64,000 nt of DNA from Trinickia dinghuensis (lineage in GTDB: Bacteria; Pseudomonadota; Gammaproteobacteria; Burkholderiales; Burkholderiaceae). The translations under genes and the position numbers were made by a program. Under the pieces are notes generated by a model that was not told the DNA's origin, made no database searches, and saw only the letters and a list, made by a program, of their open reading frames with translations. Below, in pieces: positions 52,904 through 61,579 of this stretch; the first letter of the stretch is position 1; each line of letters opens with the position of its first letter. The stretch is taken from the NCBI RefSeq assembly GCF_003367175.1, contig NZ_QRGA01000003.1, forward strand, positions 310,681 to 374,680, read 5' to 3'.

Positions 52904-52917
52904 GCATATCGATATGC
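52904..52917. promoter_or_regulatory. 14-base perfect palindrome upstream of metQ
   Basis: GCATATCGATATGC is self-complementary and lies 83 bases ahead of the metQ start, a position that suits a dimeric repressor or activator site. Confidence 0.5.
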
Positions 52918-53039
52918 TGCAGCGCAACGCGGTTTTGCCTGGGTCGCAACGGCGCACCGAACCGGCCGCGCCAGCAGACCGGTTCAGCCGATTCAAGATC
53001 GATTCAATTAGGAGTGCGAACGAATGGGACGAAAGCGCT

Positions 53040-53063
53040 CCGGCCGAATCATTCGGAGCCGGA
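53040..53063 (-). terminator. Possible terminator after sco
   Basis: On the minus strand a nested hairpin CCGG-CT-CCGAAT-G-ATTCGG-CCGG lies just past the sco stop codon. Only a short, interrupted T-run follows, so strength is uncertain. Confidence 0.45.
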
Positions 53064-53084
53064 ACGTCAAAGCGGATCGGGAGA

Positions 53085-53696
53085 TCAGTCGACCAGCAGC
53101 TTGAGGTCGTGAACCCACGGCTGCACGCCCTGCCCGTCGCGGGCGAACAAGCGCAACTGGCCGGACGGATCGAACACGTAGCTCGCCGCGGTGTGATTCA
53201 TCGTGTAGTTGTCGGGCTTATCGCCCGGCACCTTCGCGTAATAGACGCGAAAATCCTTCGCGACCTTGGCGAGCTGCGCGTCATCCGGCCGCAAGCCGAC
53301 GAACGCGGGGTCGAACGCATGCACGTATTGCGAGAGCACCTGCGGCGTATCGCGCTCGGGATCGACCGTCACGAACAGCACTTGCACGCGCTTGGCGTCG
53401 GGCCCGAGCTGCTGCATCGCTTGCGCGAGTTCGGCCATCGTCGTCGGGCAAACGTCGGGACAGTGCGTGTACCCGAAGAACAGCACCACGGCCTTACCCT
53501 TGTAGTCGGCGAGCGTGCGAATCTTGCCGTTCGTGTCGGGCAGCGAGAAATCGGAGCCGAACTGCTTGTTGCCCGTGAGGTCCAGATTTTGGAAAGCGGG
53601 CTCGCTCTTGCCGCAGCCGGCAACGAGAAGCGTGCCGCCGACCAGGCACGCAGCGAGCAAAGCGCGCGCAGCGCGCATCATCGAAAGCTTGGGCAT
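53085..53696 (-). CDS. SCO1/SenC copper chaperone lipoprotein
   Basis: The 203-residue precursor has a lipobox LVAGC (Cys28) and a thioredoxin-like domain with the copper ligands CPDVC (Cys79 and Cys83) and a later His in the YTMNHTA stretch. SCO proteins deliver copper to the CuA site of oxidase subunit II. It is the last gene of the minus-strand oxidase assembly set, 8 bases after ctaB. The long upstream frame to 54473 is a shadow. Confidence 0.94.
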   Translation of the reverse strand: MPKLSMMRAARALLAACLVGGTLLVAGCGKSEPAFQNLDLTGNKQFGSDFSLPDTNGKIRTLADYKGKAVVLFFGYTHCPDVCPTTMAELAQAMQQLGPDAKRVQVLFVTVDPERDTPQVLSQYVHAFDPAFVGLRPDDAQLAKVAKDFRVYYAKVPGDKPDNYTMNHTAASYVFDPSGQLRLFARDGQGVQPWVHDLKLLVD

Positions 53697-53704
53697 GTGA
53701 AGTG

Positions 53705-54610
53705 TCAAAGGCCGATCAGGCCACGCGCGTAGTGATCGACGAGCAGCGCGGCGAACAGCAGGGACAGATAGACGATCGAATACCGGAAGGTCTTGCGCGC
53801 GAGCGCGTCCGAATACTCGCGGTAGATCTTCCATGCGTAACCGAGAAATATCGCGCCGAGCACGACCGCCGAAACAAGGTAGACGAGCCCGCTCATGCCC
53901 GAGATGAACGGCATCAGCGTCACTGCAAGCAAAATCACCGTGTACAGCAGGATATGCAGCCGCGTGTATTGCTCGCCGTGCGTGTTCGGCAGCATCGGCA
54001 GGCCTGCGTTTTCGTAGTCCTTGCGGCGATACAGCGCAAGCGCCCAAAAGTGCGGCGGCGTCCATACGAAGATGATCAGCACGAGGATCCAGGCATCGCC
54101 GGGCACGTGGCCCGTCACGGCCGCCCACCCGAGCGCCGGCGGCATGGCGCCCGACGCCCCGCCGATCACGATGTTTTGCGGCGTGGCCGGCTTGAGCAGC
54201 AGCGTATAGATCACGGCGTAGCCGATGAACGTGGCAACCGTCAGCCACATCGTCAACGGATTGGTGAGCGTGTACAGAATCCACATGCCGACGCCGCCCA
54301 AGACGGCCGAGAACAGCAGGATCTGTGTGGTGGTGATCTCGCCGCGCGCGGAAGGACGCCATGACGTGCGGCGCATCTTCGCGTCGATCTTCTGTTCGAC
54401 GAGGCAGTTGATCGCGAAAGCGGCGCCAGCCGTCAGCGCGATGCCGACGGTACCGCCGATCAGCACCTTCCACGGCACCATGCCCGGCGTCGCCAGGAAC
54501 ATGCCGATGACGGCGCAGAACACGGCGAGCTGCGTCACGCGCGGCTTCGTGAGTGCTAGATATTGGGAGATTCGGGAGCCCGGATGGCGGGCGATTGTTG
54601 TGCTTTCCAT
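53705..54610 (-). CDS. ctaB: Protoheme IX farnesyltransferase
   Basis: The 301-residue UbiA-family membrane enzyme has about nine membrane segments, the first Asp-rich-type motif region [15 protein letters not shown] and the second region [15 protein letters not shown]. It attaches a farnesyl group to heme B to form heme O for the oxidase. The ATG at 54610 leaves a 4-base gap to ctaA. The pair ctaA-ctaB makes heme A together. Confidence 0.95.
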   Translation of the reverse strand: MESTTIARHPGSRISQYLALTKPRVTQLAVFCAVIGMFLATPGMVPWKVLIGGTVGIALTAGAAFAINCLVEQKIDAKMRRTSWRPSARGEITTTQILLFSAVLGGVGMWILYTLTNPLTMWLTVATFIGYAVIYTLLLKPATPQNIVIGGASGAMPPALGWAAVTGHVPGDAWILVLIIFVWTPPHFWALALYRRKDYENAGLPMLPNTHGEQYTRLHILLYTVILLAVTLMPFISGMSGLVYLVSAVVLGAIFLGYAWKIYREYSDALARKTFRYSIVYLSLLFAALLVDHYARGLIGL

Positions 54611-54614
54611 GGGA

Positions 54615-55724
54615 TCACGCAGGTGCGGCCTCGCGCGGAGCAACAGCGGCGCGGCCAAGTCGGCTGGAAGCGGTTCGAAAGTTTAGCATAACGACAAGCA
54701 ACAGCAGGACCGCGGCACCGCCGTTGTGCGCCACCGCGATCGGCAGCGGCCATTGCAGGACGATGTTCGACAGACCCGTCGCGAATTGCAGCGCGAGCAC
54801 GATCAGCACGCCCGTCGCCGGCCGCCGCAGCGATTCGTAGCGCCGCATCTTCAGTGCCAGACCCGCCAGGTAAGCGATGACGACGAACGCGAACGTGCGA
54901 TGCGTCCAGTGAATCGCCACCAGCGCGTCTTGCGTGATGACCTCGCCGTTGCCCGTCATGCCGAGTGCGCGCCACAGATGAAAGCCTTGCGCGAAGTTCA
55001 TCGGCGGGATCCATTGACCGTTGCAGGTCGGGAAATCGGTGCAGGCGAGCACCGCATAATTCGTGCTCACCCAGCCGCCCAGCGCGAGCTGGATGGCAAG
55101 CAGCACGAGGCCCGCGAGCGCCGCGGCACGGTAGCGCGCGATCTCGGGCTCGTAAGCCGGCAGCGGCGTCAGCCGCGCGGCGAACCAGGCGAGCGAGCCG
55201 AGCAGCGTGAGGCCCAGCAGCAGGTGCGTCGTCACGATCACGGGCTGCAGCTTCAACGTGACCGTCCACGCACCGAACGCGCCTTGCACGACGATGAGCA
55301 GCAGCAGCGCCGTCGGCCACCATGGCGAAACGTGCAGCGATTTGCGCTTGATTCGCGCGACCCAGGCACTCGCCGTCTGCGCGATGATGAGCACGCCGAT
55401 CGCCGTTGCGAAGTAGCGATGGATCATTTCGATCCAAGCCTTCACCATGCTCACGGGCCCGCTCGGCAGCGCCGCATGCGCGGCCGCGATCTGCGCGTGC
55501 GCGAGAAACGGCGAGGCCGTGCCGTAGCAGCCGGGCCAATCGGGGCAGCCGAGCCCCGAATCGGTCAGGCGCGTGAAGCCGCCGAACATGATCAGGTCGA
55601 GCGTGAGAAACGTCGTGACCCAGACGAGCTTGCGGAATTTATCGTCGCTCGCCTTGATCCATACGTAGCTCAACGGAAGCAGTGCGATACAAATCGCCGT
55701 CGCACCCATTTGCAGCAAAAACAT
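54615..55724 (-). CDS. ctaA: Heme A synthase (COX15/CtaA)
   Basis: The 369-residue membrane protein has eight membrane segments. The extracytoplasmic loops contain [25 protein letters not shown] sequence and [17 protein letters not shown], the cysteine pairs of COX15 family members, plus heme-ligand His residues in IEMIHRYFA and IHWTHRTFA. It oxidises heme O to heme A. GGAGGGG precedes the ATG at 55724. Confidence 0.95.
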   Translation of the reverse strand: MFLLQMGATAICIALLPLSYVWIKASDDKFRKLVWVTTFLTLDLIMFGGFTRLTDSGLGCPDWPGCYGTASPFLAHAQIAAAHAALPSGPVSMVKAWIEMIHRYFATAIGVLIIAQTASAWVARIKRKSLHVSPWWPTALLLLIVVQGAFGAWTVTLKLQPVIVTTHLLLGLTLLGSLAWFAARLTPLPAYEPEIARYRAAALAGLVLLAIQLALGGWVSTNYAVLACTDFPTCNGQWIPPMNFAQGFHLWRALGMTGNGEVITQDALVAIHWTHRTFAFVVIAYLAGLALKMRRYESLRRPATGVLIVLALQFATGLSNIVLQWPLPIAVAHNGGAAVLLLLVVMLNFRTASSRLGRAAVAPREAAPA

Positions 55725-55778
55725 CGATTCCCCTCCAACCAATCGGCCCCGCCGGACAAAGCCGGGCCAGGCCCCGCT

Positions 55779-56444
55779 TCAGCCGATACTCGACCACTTC
55801 AAGAGCCTCGTGACGTCGCTCTTGATCTTGTTCGGATCCGGCTGCTTCGGAAAACGCATCATCAAGTTGCCGTTCGGATCGACGAGATAGATGTGATCCG
55901 TGTCGGTCGTCCCCGCGTCGGCCGGCAGCCAGGCCGACAACGCCGCCGGATCGGCGATGAGCTTGAGCGTATCGGGATAGGCTTGCTCGATGAGGGGCGG
56001 TACGGCGTCGGCATCGGTGCGCAGCCAAACGGTCAGCATGCGCTCGCGCTCTCCGCCCTGCGTCACGCGGATCTGCCGCATGAAGTAGAGCTTGGTCGCG
56101 CATGCTTTATCGCAAGCGCTGCGATCGACGCTGATCATAAGCCAGCGCCCGCGCAGCGACGCGAGCGGCATCGTCTTGCCGGTCTCGTCCTTGACGAGCA
56201 GCGCGTCCGAGATCGGGCGCTGCGGTTCGATCAGCGTGCCGTAGTTCGTCGATCCGCCTTTCGGCTTGATCACGTAATAGGTGAAATACGACGCGATGAT
56301 CGGCGCCGCGCACATGAGCCCGATCGCGAGCACGACCCACCGGCCGCTCTTCCATGAGCCACGCGGCGCGCTTTGCTGCCCGGACTGTGCGGCGCGGCTT
56401 CGATCGGTATTGCCGCCGCGCTCGCGGGAACGTTCAGATGACAT
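55779..56444 (-). CDS. Membrane-anchored SCO-like thioredoxin-fold protein
   Basis: The 221-residue protein has one N-terminal membrane segment (WVVLAIGLMCAAPIIASYFTYYVI in two parts) and a periplasmic domain with a CxxxC motif, Cys111 and Cys115 in RSACDKACATKLY, and a His in TDHIYLVDPNGN. The spacing resembles SCO copper proteins, though overall similarity to the sco product is weak. It is probably an oxidase assembly factor, inferred from its position between ctaA and surf1. The ATG at 56444 is preferred over an upstream Met at 56537. Confidence 0.75.
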   Translation of the reverse strand: MSSERSRERGGNTDRSRAAQSGQQSAPRGSWKSGRWVVLAIGLMCAAPIIASYFTYYVIKPKGGSTNYGTLIEPQRPISDALLVKDETGKTMPLASLRGRWLMISVDRSACDKACATKLYFMRQIRVTQGGERERMLTVWLRTDADAVPPLIEQAYPDTLKLIADPAALSAWLPADAGTTDTDHIYLVDPNGNLMMRFPKQPDPNKIKSDVTRLLKWSSIG

Positions 56445-56461
56445 CGACAAGCGTGACTCCC

Positions 56462-57166
56462 TCAATTTCCTTTTTTCGCGGCACGTCTGGCCGCGTACAA
56501 ACCGAAGCCCAAAGCCGCGGCCGCCATGCCCCACCACTGGAACATGTACCCATAATTCGTGTCGACGCCCATCGTCGGCACGGGCCAGTCGCGTACGAGC
56601 GCGTCGCCGTCGTCGCTCGTCTGCTCGATGACGAACGACTGCAGCGCGAGCCCCGTTTCCTTGGCGAACGCTCCAACGTCGACGTTCTGCCGAATTTTCT
56701 GGTGCTCGGCCGAGCCGCCTTGGCCGAGTTCGAACGCACGCGACGCGTTGGCGCGTGCAATGCCTTCGATCGTGATCTCGCCCGCCGGCGTGCGGTAGGG
56801 CGCGATCGCGGTGCGCATGTCGGCATTGCGCGGGATCCAGCCTCGATTGACGAGAACATAACCGCCGCCGGCAAGCTGGAACGGCATCACGACGTAAAAA
56901 CCGGGTTGATCGTTGTACGGGCGGTTGTCGAGATAGACGACGTCTTCCGGCATGAAACGGCCGACGGCTCGCACCCGATGATATTCGATCGATGCGAGCG
57001 GGATCGGCTGCGCGCCCACGCTCTGAGCCGGCGCATGCTCGTATCGCTCGATGTGCGCCTGCAGCGCTTCCTTTTGATGCGCGCGATCGCGCTGCCAGAA
57101 ACCGAGCCGGATCGTCACGGCCATGACGAACAGAATCAGCAGCACGGGAACGAGACGAAACTTCAT
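56462..57166 (-). CDS. SURF1 family oxidase assembly protein
   Basis: The 234-residue protein has the two terminal membrane segments of SURF1 and its periplasmic core motifs (RLGFWQRDRAHQKE, VYLDNRPYNDQPGFYVVMPFQL, VLVNRGWIPR). SURF1 helps insert heme A into subunit I. It lies 17 bases upstream of the SCO-like gene and is divergent from the DUF2909 gene. Confidence 0.94.
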   Translation of the reverse strand: MKFRLVPVLLILFVMAVTIRLGFWQRDRAHQKEALQAHIERYEHAPAQSVGAQPIPLASIEYHRVRAVGRFMPEDVVYLDNRPYNDQPGFYVVMPFQLAGGGYVLVNRGWIPRNADMRTAIAPYRTPAGEITIEGIARANASRAFELGQGGSAEHQKIRQNVDVGAFAKETGLALQSFVIEQTSDDGDALVRDWPVPTMGVDTNYGYMFQWWGMAAAALGFGLYAARRAAKKGN

Positions 57167-57316
57167 GTCAGACCACGCGCTCCCCGGAAATCATCGAATG
57201 CCGCGACGCACGAACGAACGAACACGATCGGACCCCGGACGCCTGCATGAGTGCGCGTGGTCGGTGCGATAATTGCATCGATTGTTTTTCGTCGATTCCG
57301 AACATCGGTTGGTTCC

Positions 57317-57526
57317 ATGCACATTCTCGTTGCCGTCGCTTTCATCCTCATCATCGCCAGTATGGTGTCGGCCCTGTACTTCATGATGCACGACCGCGGC
57401 AAGTCCAAGCGGATGGTCTGGTCGCTCGCCACACGCGTCGGGCTGTCGATCTCGCTGTTCCTGTTCCTCTGGCTCGCCCACTGGCTCGGCTGGCTTCAGT
57501 ACAGCCACGTGCCGCTCGGCCGCTGA
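57317..57526 (+). CDS. Twin transmembrane protein, DUF2909
   Basis: The 69-residue protein starts MHILVAVAFILIIASMVSAL and has two hydrophobic segments joined by a short basic loop (MMHDRGKSKRMVW). It matches the DUF2909 family found beside oxidase genes in betaproteobacteria. The longer frame from 57251 is not needed. It is the only plus-strand gene inside the oxidase region and probably has its own promoter in the surf1 spacer. Function is unknown. Confidence 0.82.
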   Translation: MHILVAVAFILIIASMVSALYFMMHDRGKSKRMVWSLATRVGLSISLFLFLWLAHWLGWLQYSHVPLGR

Positions 57527-57606
57527 GCCATCCGTACGAATCGGCCGCGAGCGCTTCGCGGCCCGCCTCGCCTCTTGGCTGCGGCACATTGCCGCAGCAT
57601 CTCCGC

Positions 57607-57646
57607 CCAAAAATCAAACGCCGCCTCGATCGACTCGTAGGCGGCG
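57607..57646 (-). terminator. Minus-strand intrinsic terminator after ctaE
   Basis: Read on the minus strand, CGCCGCCT...AGGCGGCG (8-bp stem, 12-base loop) is followed by TTTGATTTTT, ending the oxidase structural operon. It also sits 80 bases past the convergent DUF2909 gene. Confidence 0.8.
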
Positions 57647-57740
57647 CACGAAAGACTTCACTAGGCTAAGGCTACACCGCACGGCATTCGCGCGATGCGC
57701 TACGGCCCGTCTTTTTCTGCCGGACGGGCCCGGATCCGCA

Positions 57741-58598
57741 TTACAGCCAGTAGACGACGACGTACAGGCCGAGCCAGACGACGTCGACGAAGTGCCAGTA
57801 CCATGCCGCGCCTTCGAACGCGAAGTGATGCTCGGCCGTGAAGTGGCCGCGGATCAAGCGCACGAGAACGACTGTCAACATCGTGCCGCCGAGGAACACG
57901 TGGAAACCGTGAAAGCCCGTCAGCAGGAAGAACGTCGAGCCGTACACGCCCGAGGCCAGCGTCAGGTTCAGTTCGTTGTACGCGTGGATGTACTCGGACG
58001 CCTGCATGATCAAGAAGCAGAAGCCGAGTGCGACCGTCGCGGCGAGCCATACGATGGCCTTCTTGCGATGATTGTCACGCAGCGCGTGGTGCGAGACCGT
58101 CAGCGTCGCGCCGGAGGTCAAGAGCAGCGCCGTGTTGATCGTCGGCACGGGCCACGGCACCATCCGCTTGAAGTGGCCGGCCAGCTGCGCCGGGCCTTCG
58201 TTCGGCCATACCGCCGAGAAGTCGGGCCAAATGAGTTTGAAGTCGAGGCTGCCCAACTGGTGCATCGCGATCTCGCGTGCATAGAACAGCGCACCGAAGA
58301 AGGCACCGAAGAACATCACTTCGGAGAAGATGAACCAGCTCATGCTCCAGCGATACGACTGGTCGACGCGCTTGCCGTACATGCCCGTCTCCGATTCGGA
58401 GATGGCGTCGCCGAACCAGTGCCACAGCACGAAGAGCAGCCACAGCAGGCCCGCGAACAGCGTGTACGGAGCCCAATCGACGTCGTTGATCCACAGCCCC
58501 AGCGACCCGAGCATCACGAAGACGCCGATGGACGCCGTGACTGGGTGCCGAGACGGATTCGGCACGAAGTAATACGGGCTCTCGTTTTGACCGCTCAT
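57741..58598 (-). CDS. ctaE: Cytochrome c oxidase subunit III
   Basis: The 285-residue protein has seven membrane segments with conserved SWFIFSEVMFFGAFFGALFYAR, LLLTSGATLTVSHHAL and GFHGFHVFLGG motifs. It belongs to the aa3-type oxidase core. It is the last gene of the operon starting at ctaC and is followed by a terminator. Confidence 0.97.
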   Translation of the reverse strand: MSGQNESPYYFVPNPSRHPVTASIGVFVMLGSLGLWINDVDWAPYTLFAGLLWLLFVLWHWFGDAISESETGMYGKRVDQSYRWSMSWFIFSEVMFFGAFFGALFYAREIAMHQLGSLDFKLIWPDFSAVWPNEGPAQLAGHFKRMVPWPVPTINTALLLTSGATLTVSHHALRDNHRKKAIVWLAATVALGFCFLIMQASEYIHAYNELNLTLASGVYGSTFFLLTGFHGFHVFLGGTMLTVVLVRLIRGHFTAEHHFAFEGAAWYWHFVDVVWLGLYVVVYWL

Positions 58599-58705
58599 TG
58601 TTGATTCTCCACTTCAGTCCAATTGTTTCGCAATGTGTCGGCGCGTCGATACCGCACCGCTTCGCTTTAAGTTGCTTCGTCCGCCGGGGCGTCCGAGACG
58701 CGCGC

Positions 58706-58900
58706 TCAGCTCGTCACCGCGTGCACGACGGCGATCAGCACCGCGATGAACACGGCCACCGCAATCAGCGCCGCCGCGATCACATGCAGCGGATTGAGCT
58801 TCATGTCGGCTTCGTGATCGGAGCGCCGGCGCACGCCGAAAAACGACCAGAGCACCGCTTTCATCGTCCTGGCAAAGCTGCTTTTGCCGTCAGAGGTCAT
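58706..58900 (-). CDS. DUF2970 small membrane protein
   Basis: A 64-residue protein with one C-terminal membrane segment (PLHVIAAALIAVAVFIAVLI) and an N-terminal basic region. It resembles DUF2970 proteins located between ctaG and ctaE in betaproteobacteria. The ATG at 58900 has GGAG upstream; an in-frame ATG at 58942 would overlap the ctaG stop as ATGA and add 14 residues. Function is unknown; an oxidase-related role is inferred from location. Confidence 0.75.
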   Translation of the reverse strand: MTSDGKSSFARTMKAVLWSFFGVRRRSDHEADMKLNPLHVIAAALIAVAVFIAVLIAVVHAVTS

Positions 58901-58938
58901 CGCGCCTGTCTCCAATCCCAACCCCACCTTCTCGTTTC

Positions 58939-59577
58939 TCATGCGCCGCGCGGCGACTTCGTCACCCGCGCGGCTTCAGCCACCGGCGCCGCATCGCTGC
59001 TACCCGCGCCGACGCTGGCCGTCTTGCCTGCCGGCACGTTCAACTCGAAAAACGTGTACGACAGCGTGATCGTCGTGACGTCCCGCGGCAGCTTCGGATC
59101 GACGAAGAACACCACGGGCATCTCGCGCGTCTCATGGGGCGCGAGCGTCTGCTGCGTGAAGCAAAAACACTCTATCTTCTCGAAATACTCACCGGCGACC
59201 CGCGGCGCGTAGCTCGGAATCGCCTGCGCGCGGATCGTGCGGTTCTGTTCGTTCGTCACGCGATACTTCACCACCGTGACCGCGCCCGGATGCACGTCGA
59301 GCGCGTTCTGCTCGGGCTTGAACGCCAGCGCGCCGCGCGCGTTCGCATCGAACTCGACCGATATCGTCCGGCTCATATCGACCTGCGTATTCTTCGCATC
59401 GGCGCGGGTGGCGTCACGCTTCACGAGGTTGTTCACGCCGGAGAACTGGCACACCGCGCGATAAAGCGGCACGAGCGCGAAACCGAAACCGAACATCACC
59501 GCCGCCATCACGACGAGCTTGATCAGCATCGATCGGTTCAACAGACGGTCGCCATCGTGCGGAGGAGGCGTCGACAT
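58939..59577 (-). CDS. ctaG: Cytochrome c oxidase assembly protein CtaG (COX11)
   Basis: The 212-residue protein has one N-terminal membrane segment and a periplasmic immunoglobulin-like domain with the copper-binding CFCF motif (EKIECFCFTQQTL). It delivers copper to CuB in subunit I. The ATG at 59577 is preceded by GAGGAAAAC. It sits between ctaD and ctaE. Confidence 0.95.
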   Translation of the reverse strand: MSTPPPHDGDRLLNRSMLIKLVVMAAVMFGFGFALVPLYRAVCQFSGVNNLVKRDATRADAKNTQVDMSRTISVEFDANARGALAFKPEQNALDVHPGAVTVVKYRVTNEQNRTIRAQAIPSYAPRVAGEYFEKIECFCFTQQTLAPHETREMPVVFFVDPKLPRDVTTITLSYTFFELNVPAGKTASVGAGSSDAAPVAEAARVTKSPRGA

Positions 59578-59607
59578 GTTTTCCTCGCTAAACGTCCAGC
59601 GCACGGC

Positions 59608-59739
59608 TCAATGCCACAGCCACTGCCTCAGAACAAAACCCAGAAAGAAGACGGCTGCGATGGCGAACAAAATCAAACCGAGCCGCAGATTGCCGGCGCG
59701 GACCTGCTCCGGCGTACGTCTTTTTTGTGGGTGGTTCAT
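59608..59739 (-). CDS. Cytochrome oxidase small assembly protein
   Basis: A 43-residue single-span protein (MNHPQKRRTPEQVRAGNLRL then a hydrophobic segment ending in RQWLWH). Such small proteins sit between ctaD and ctaG in many betaproteobacterial oxidase operons. The upstream part of the frame, from 59895, is rejected because it is proline/arginine-rich and has no start signal. It probably helps assembly, by location only. Confidence 0.75.
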   Translation of the reverse strand: MNHPQKRRTPEQVRAGNLRLGLILFAIAAVFFLGFVLRQWLWH

Positions 59740-59937
59740 TGTCTGTTTCTTTACCAAGTGCCCCCAACCTGTCGCTATGCGCCACCTCCCCAAGGGAGCA
59801 AGGAAATTTGGGGCAGCCCGGCGTTTCCTCGAGAAAGGGAAGGCGGCGTACCGCCCTCGCCTCGTTTCTCGCGGCCCCGCTCGCGGCTCGCCCATGCGTT
59901 TCGCACGCGCGAGCCGGCAAGCACCGGCCGCATCGTA

Positions 59938-61545
59938 TTACTCGACCGTCGGCGGGGTCTCGAACGTGTGGAACGGAGCCGGGCTCGGAATCGTCCATTC
60001 GAGGCCGGTCGCGCCGTCCCACGGCTTGTCCGACGCCTTCTCGAGTTCGCCACCGCCGCGGTATGCGGGCAGCACGACGGCGAACAGGAAGTAGACCTGC
60101 GCCAAGCCGAAGCCGAACGCGCCGATCGTGATCACTTGGTTCCAATCCGTGAACTGCGCCGGGTAATCGGCATAGCGACGCGGCATGCCGGCCAGGCCGA
60201 CGAAGTGCATCGGGAAGAACGTCAAGTTGAAGAAGATCATCGACGCCCAGAAGTGGATCTTGCCGCGCGTCTCGTTGTACATCCAGCCCGTCCACTTCGG
60301 CGCCCAGTAATACCACCCTGAGAACAGCGCGAATAACGACCCCGCAACGAGCACGTAGTGGAAGTGCGCCACCACGAAATAGGTGCCGTGGTATTGGATG
60401 TCGATCGGCGCCATCGCGAGCATCAGGCCCGTGAAGCCGCCCATCGTGAACACGAACAGGAAGCCGATCGCGAACAGCATCGGCGATTCGAACGACAGCG
60501 AACCGCGCCACATCGTGGCCAGCCAGTTGAACACCTTCACGCCCGTCGGCACGGCGATCAGCATCGTCGCGTACATGAAGAACAGCTGGCCCGTCACCGG
60601 CATGCCCGTCACGAACATGTGGTGCGCCCAGACCATGAACGACAGAATCGCGATCGAGGCCGTGGCGTACACCATCGAGCTATAGCCGAACAGCGGCTTG
60701 CGCGAGAAGGCCGGGATCACCTGCGACACGATCCCGAACGCCGGCAAGATCATGATGTAGACCTCGGGGTGCCCGAAGAACCAGAAGATGTGCTGGTACA
60801 TGATCGGGTCGCCGCCGCCGGCCGCGTTGAAGAACGACGTGCCGAAGTGACGGTCGAACAGCACCATCGTGATCGCGCCCGCGAGCACCGGCATCACGGC
60901 GATCAGCAGGTAGGCCGTGATGAGCCACGTCCATACGAACATCGGCATCTTCATGAGCGTCATGCCCGGCGCGCGCAGGTTCAGGATCGTCACGATGATG
61001 TTGATCGAACCCATGATCGACGACGCACCCATGATGTGGAGCGCGAAGATCGCGAAGTCCATGCCCGGGCCCATCTGCGTCGACAGCGGTGCATAGAGCG
61101 TCCAGCCGGCGGCCGTCGCGCCGCCCGGCGCGAAGAACGAACCGACGAGCAAGCATGCCGCGACCGGTAATAGCCAGAAGCTGAAGTTGTTCATCCGCGC
61201 GAAGGCCATGTCGGCCGCGCCGATCTGCAGCGGAATCATCCAGTTCGCGAAGCCGACGAACGCCGGCATGATCGCGCCGAACACCATGATCAGACCGTGC
61301 ATCGTGGTGAGCTGGTTGAAGAACTCGGGGCGCATGATCCACAGGTACGGGTGGAACAGCTCGGCCCGGATCCCCAGCGCGGCGACACCGCCCGCGAGGA
61401 ACATCGTGAACGAGAACACGAGGTACATCGTCCCGATGTCCTTGTGATTGGTGGCGAACAGCCACCGGCGCCAACCGTGCGGCGTAGCGTGCGCATGGTC
61501 GTCGTGACCGTGGCCCGCGGCTACATCGTGTCCGATGCTAGACAT
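59938..61545 (-). CDS. ctaD: Cytochrome c oxidase subunit I
   Basis: The 535-residue protein has twelve membrane segments with the HPEVYIMILPAFG motif (CuB His and the crosslinked Tyr), the WAHHMFVTGM CuB ligands, and HFHYVLVAG carrying heme ligands. It holds heme a, heme a3 and CuB, where oxygen is reduced. It follows ctaC by 34 bases. The 200-base stretch between its stop and the small assembly gene holds no other gene. Confidence 0.98.
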   Translation of the reverse strand: MSSIGHDVAAGHGHDDHAHATPHGWRRWLFATNHKDIGTMYLVFSFTMFLAGGVAALGIRAELFHPYLWIMRPEFFNQLTTMHGLIMVFGAIMPAFVGFANWMIPLQIGAADMAFARMNNFSFWLLPVAACLLVGSFFAPGGATAAGWTLYAPLSTQMGPGMDFAIFALHIMGASSIMGSINIIVTILNLRAPGMTLMKMPMFVWTWLITAYLLIAVMPVLAGAITMVLFDRHFGTSFFNAAGGGDPIMYQHIFWFFGHPEVYIMILPAFGIVSQVIPAFSRKPLFGYSSMVYATASIAILSFMVWAHHMFVTGMPVTGQLFFMYATMLIAVPTGVKVFNWLATMWRGSLSFESPMLFAIGFLFVFTMGGFTGLMLAMAPIDIQYHGTYFVVAHFHYVLVAGSLFALFSGWYYWAPKWTGWMYNETRGKIHFWASMIFFNLTFFPMHFVGLAGMPRRYADYPAQFTDWNQVITIGAFGFGLAQVYFLFAVVLPAYRGGGELEKASDKPWDGATGLEWTIPSPAPFHTFETPPTVE

Positions 61546-61579
61546 GAGAATCTCCTAATGCGAATAGTGCGGCGACACG

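Noticed and set aside
53697-54473. Upstream extension of sco through ctaB in another frame
   Set aside because: Arg/His/Asp-rich shadow of ctaB; the lipoprotein signal begins at the ATG at 53696.
58901-58942. Longer DUF2970 start overlapping the ctaG stop (ATGA)
   Set aside because: Possible, but the internal ATG has a better ribosome binding site; noted as an alternative in the feature.
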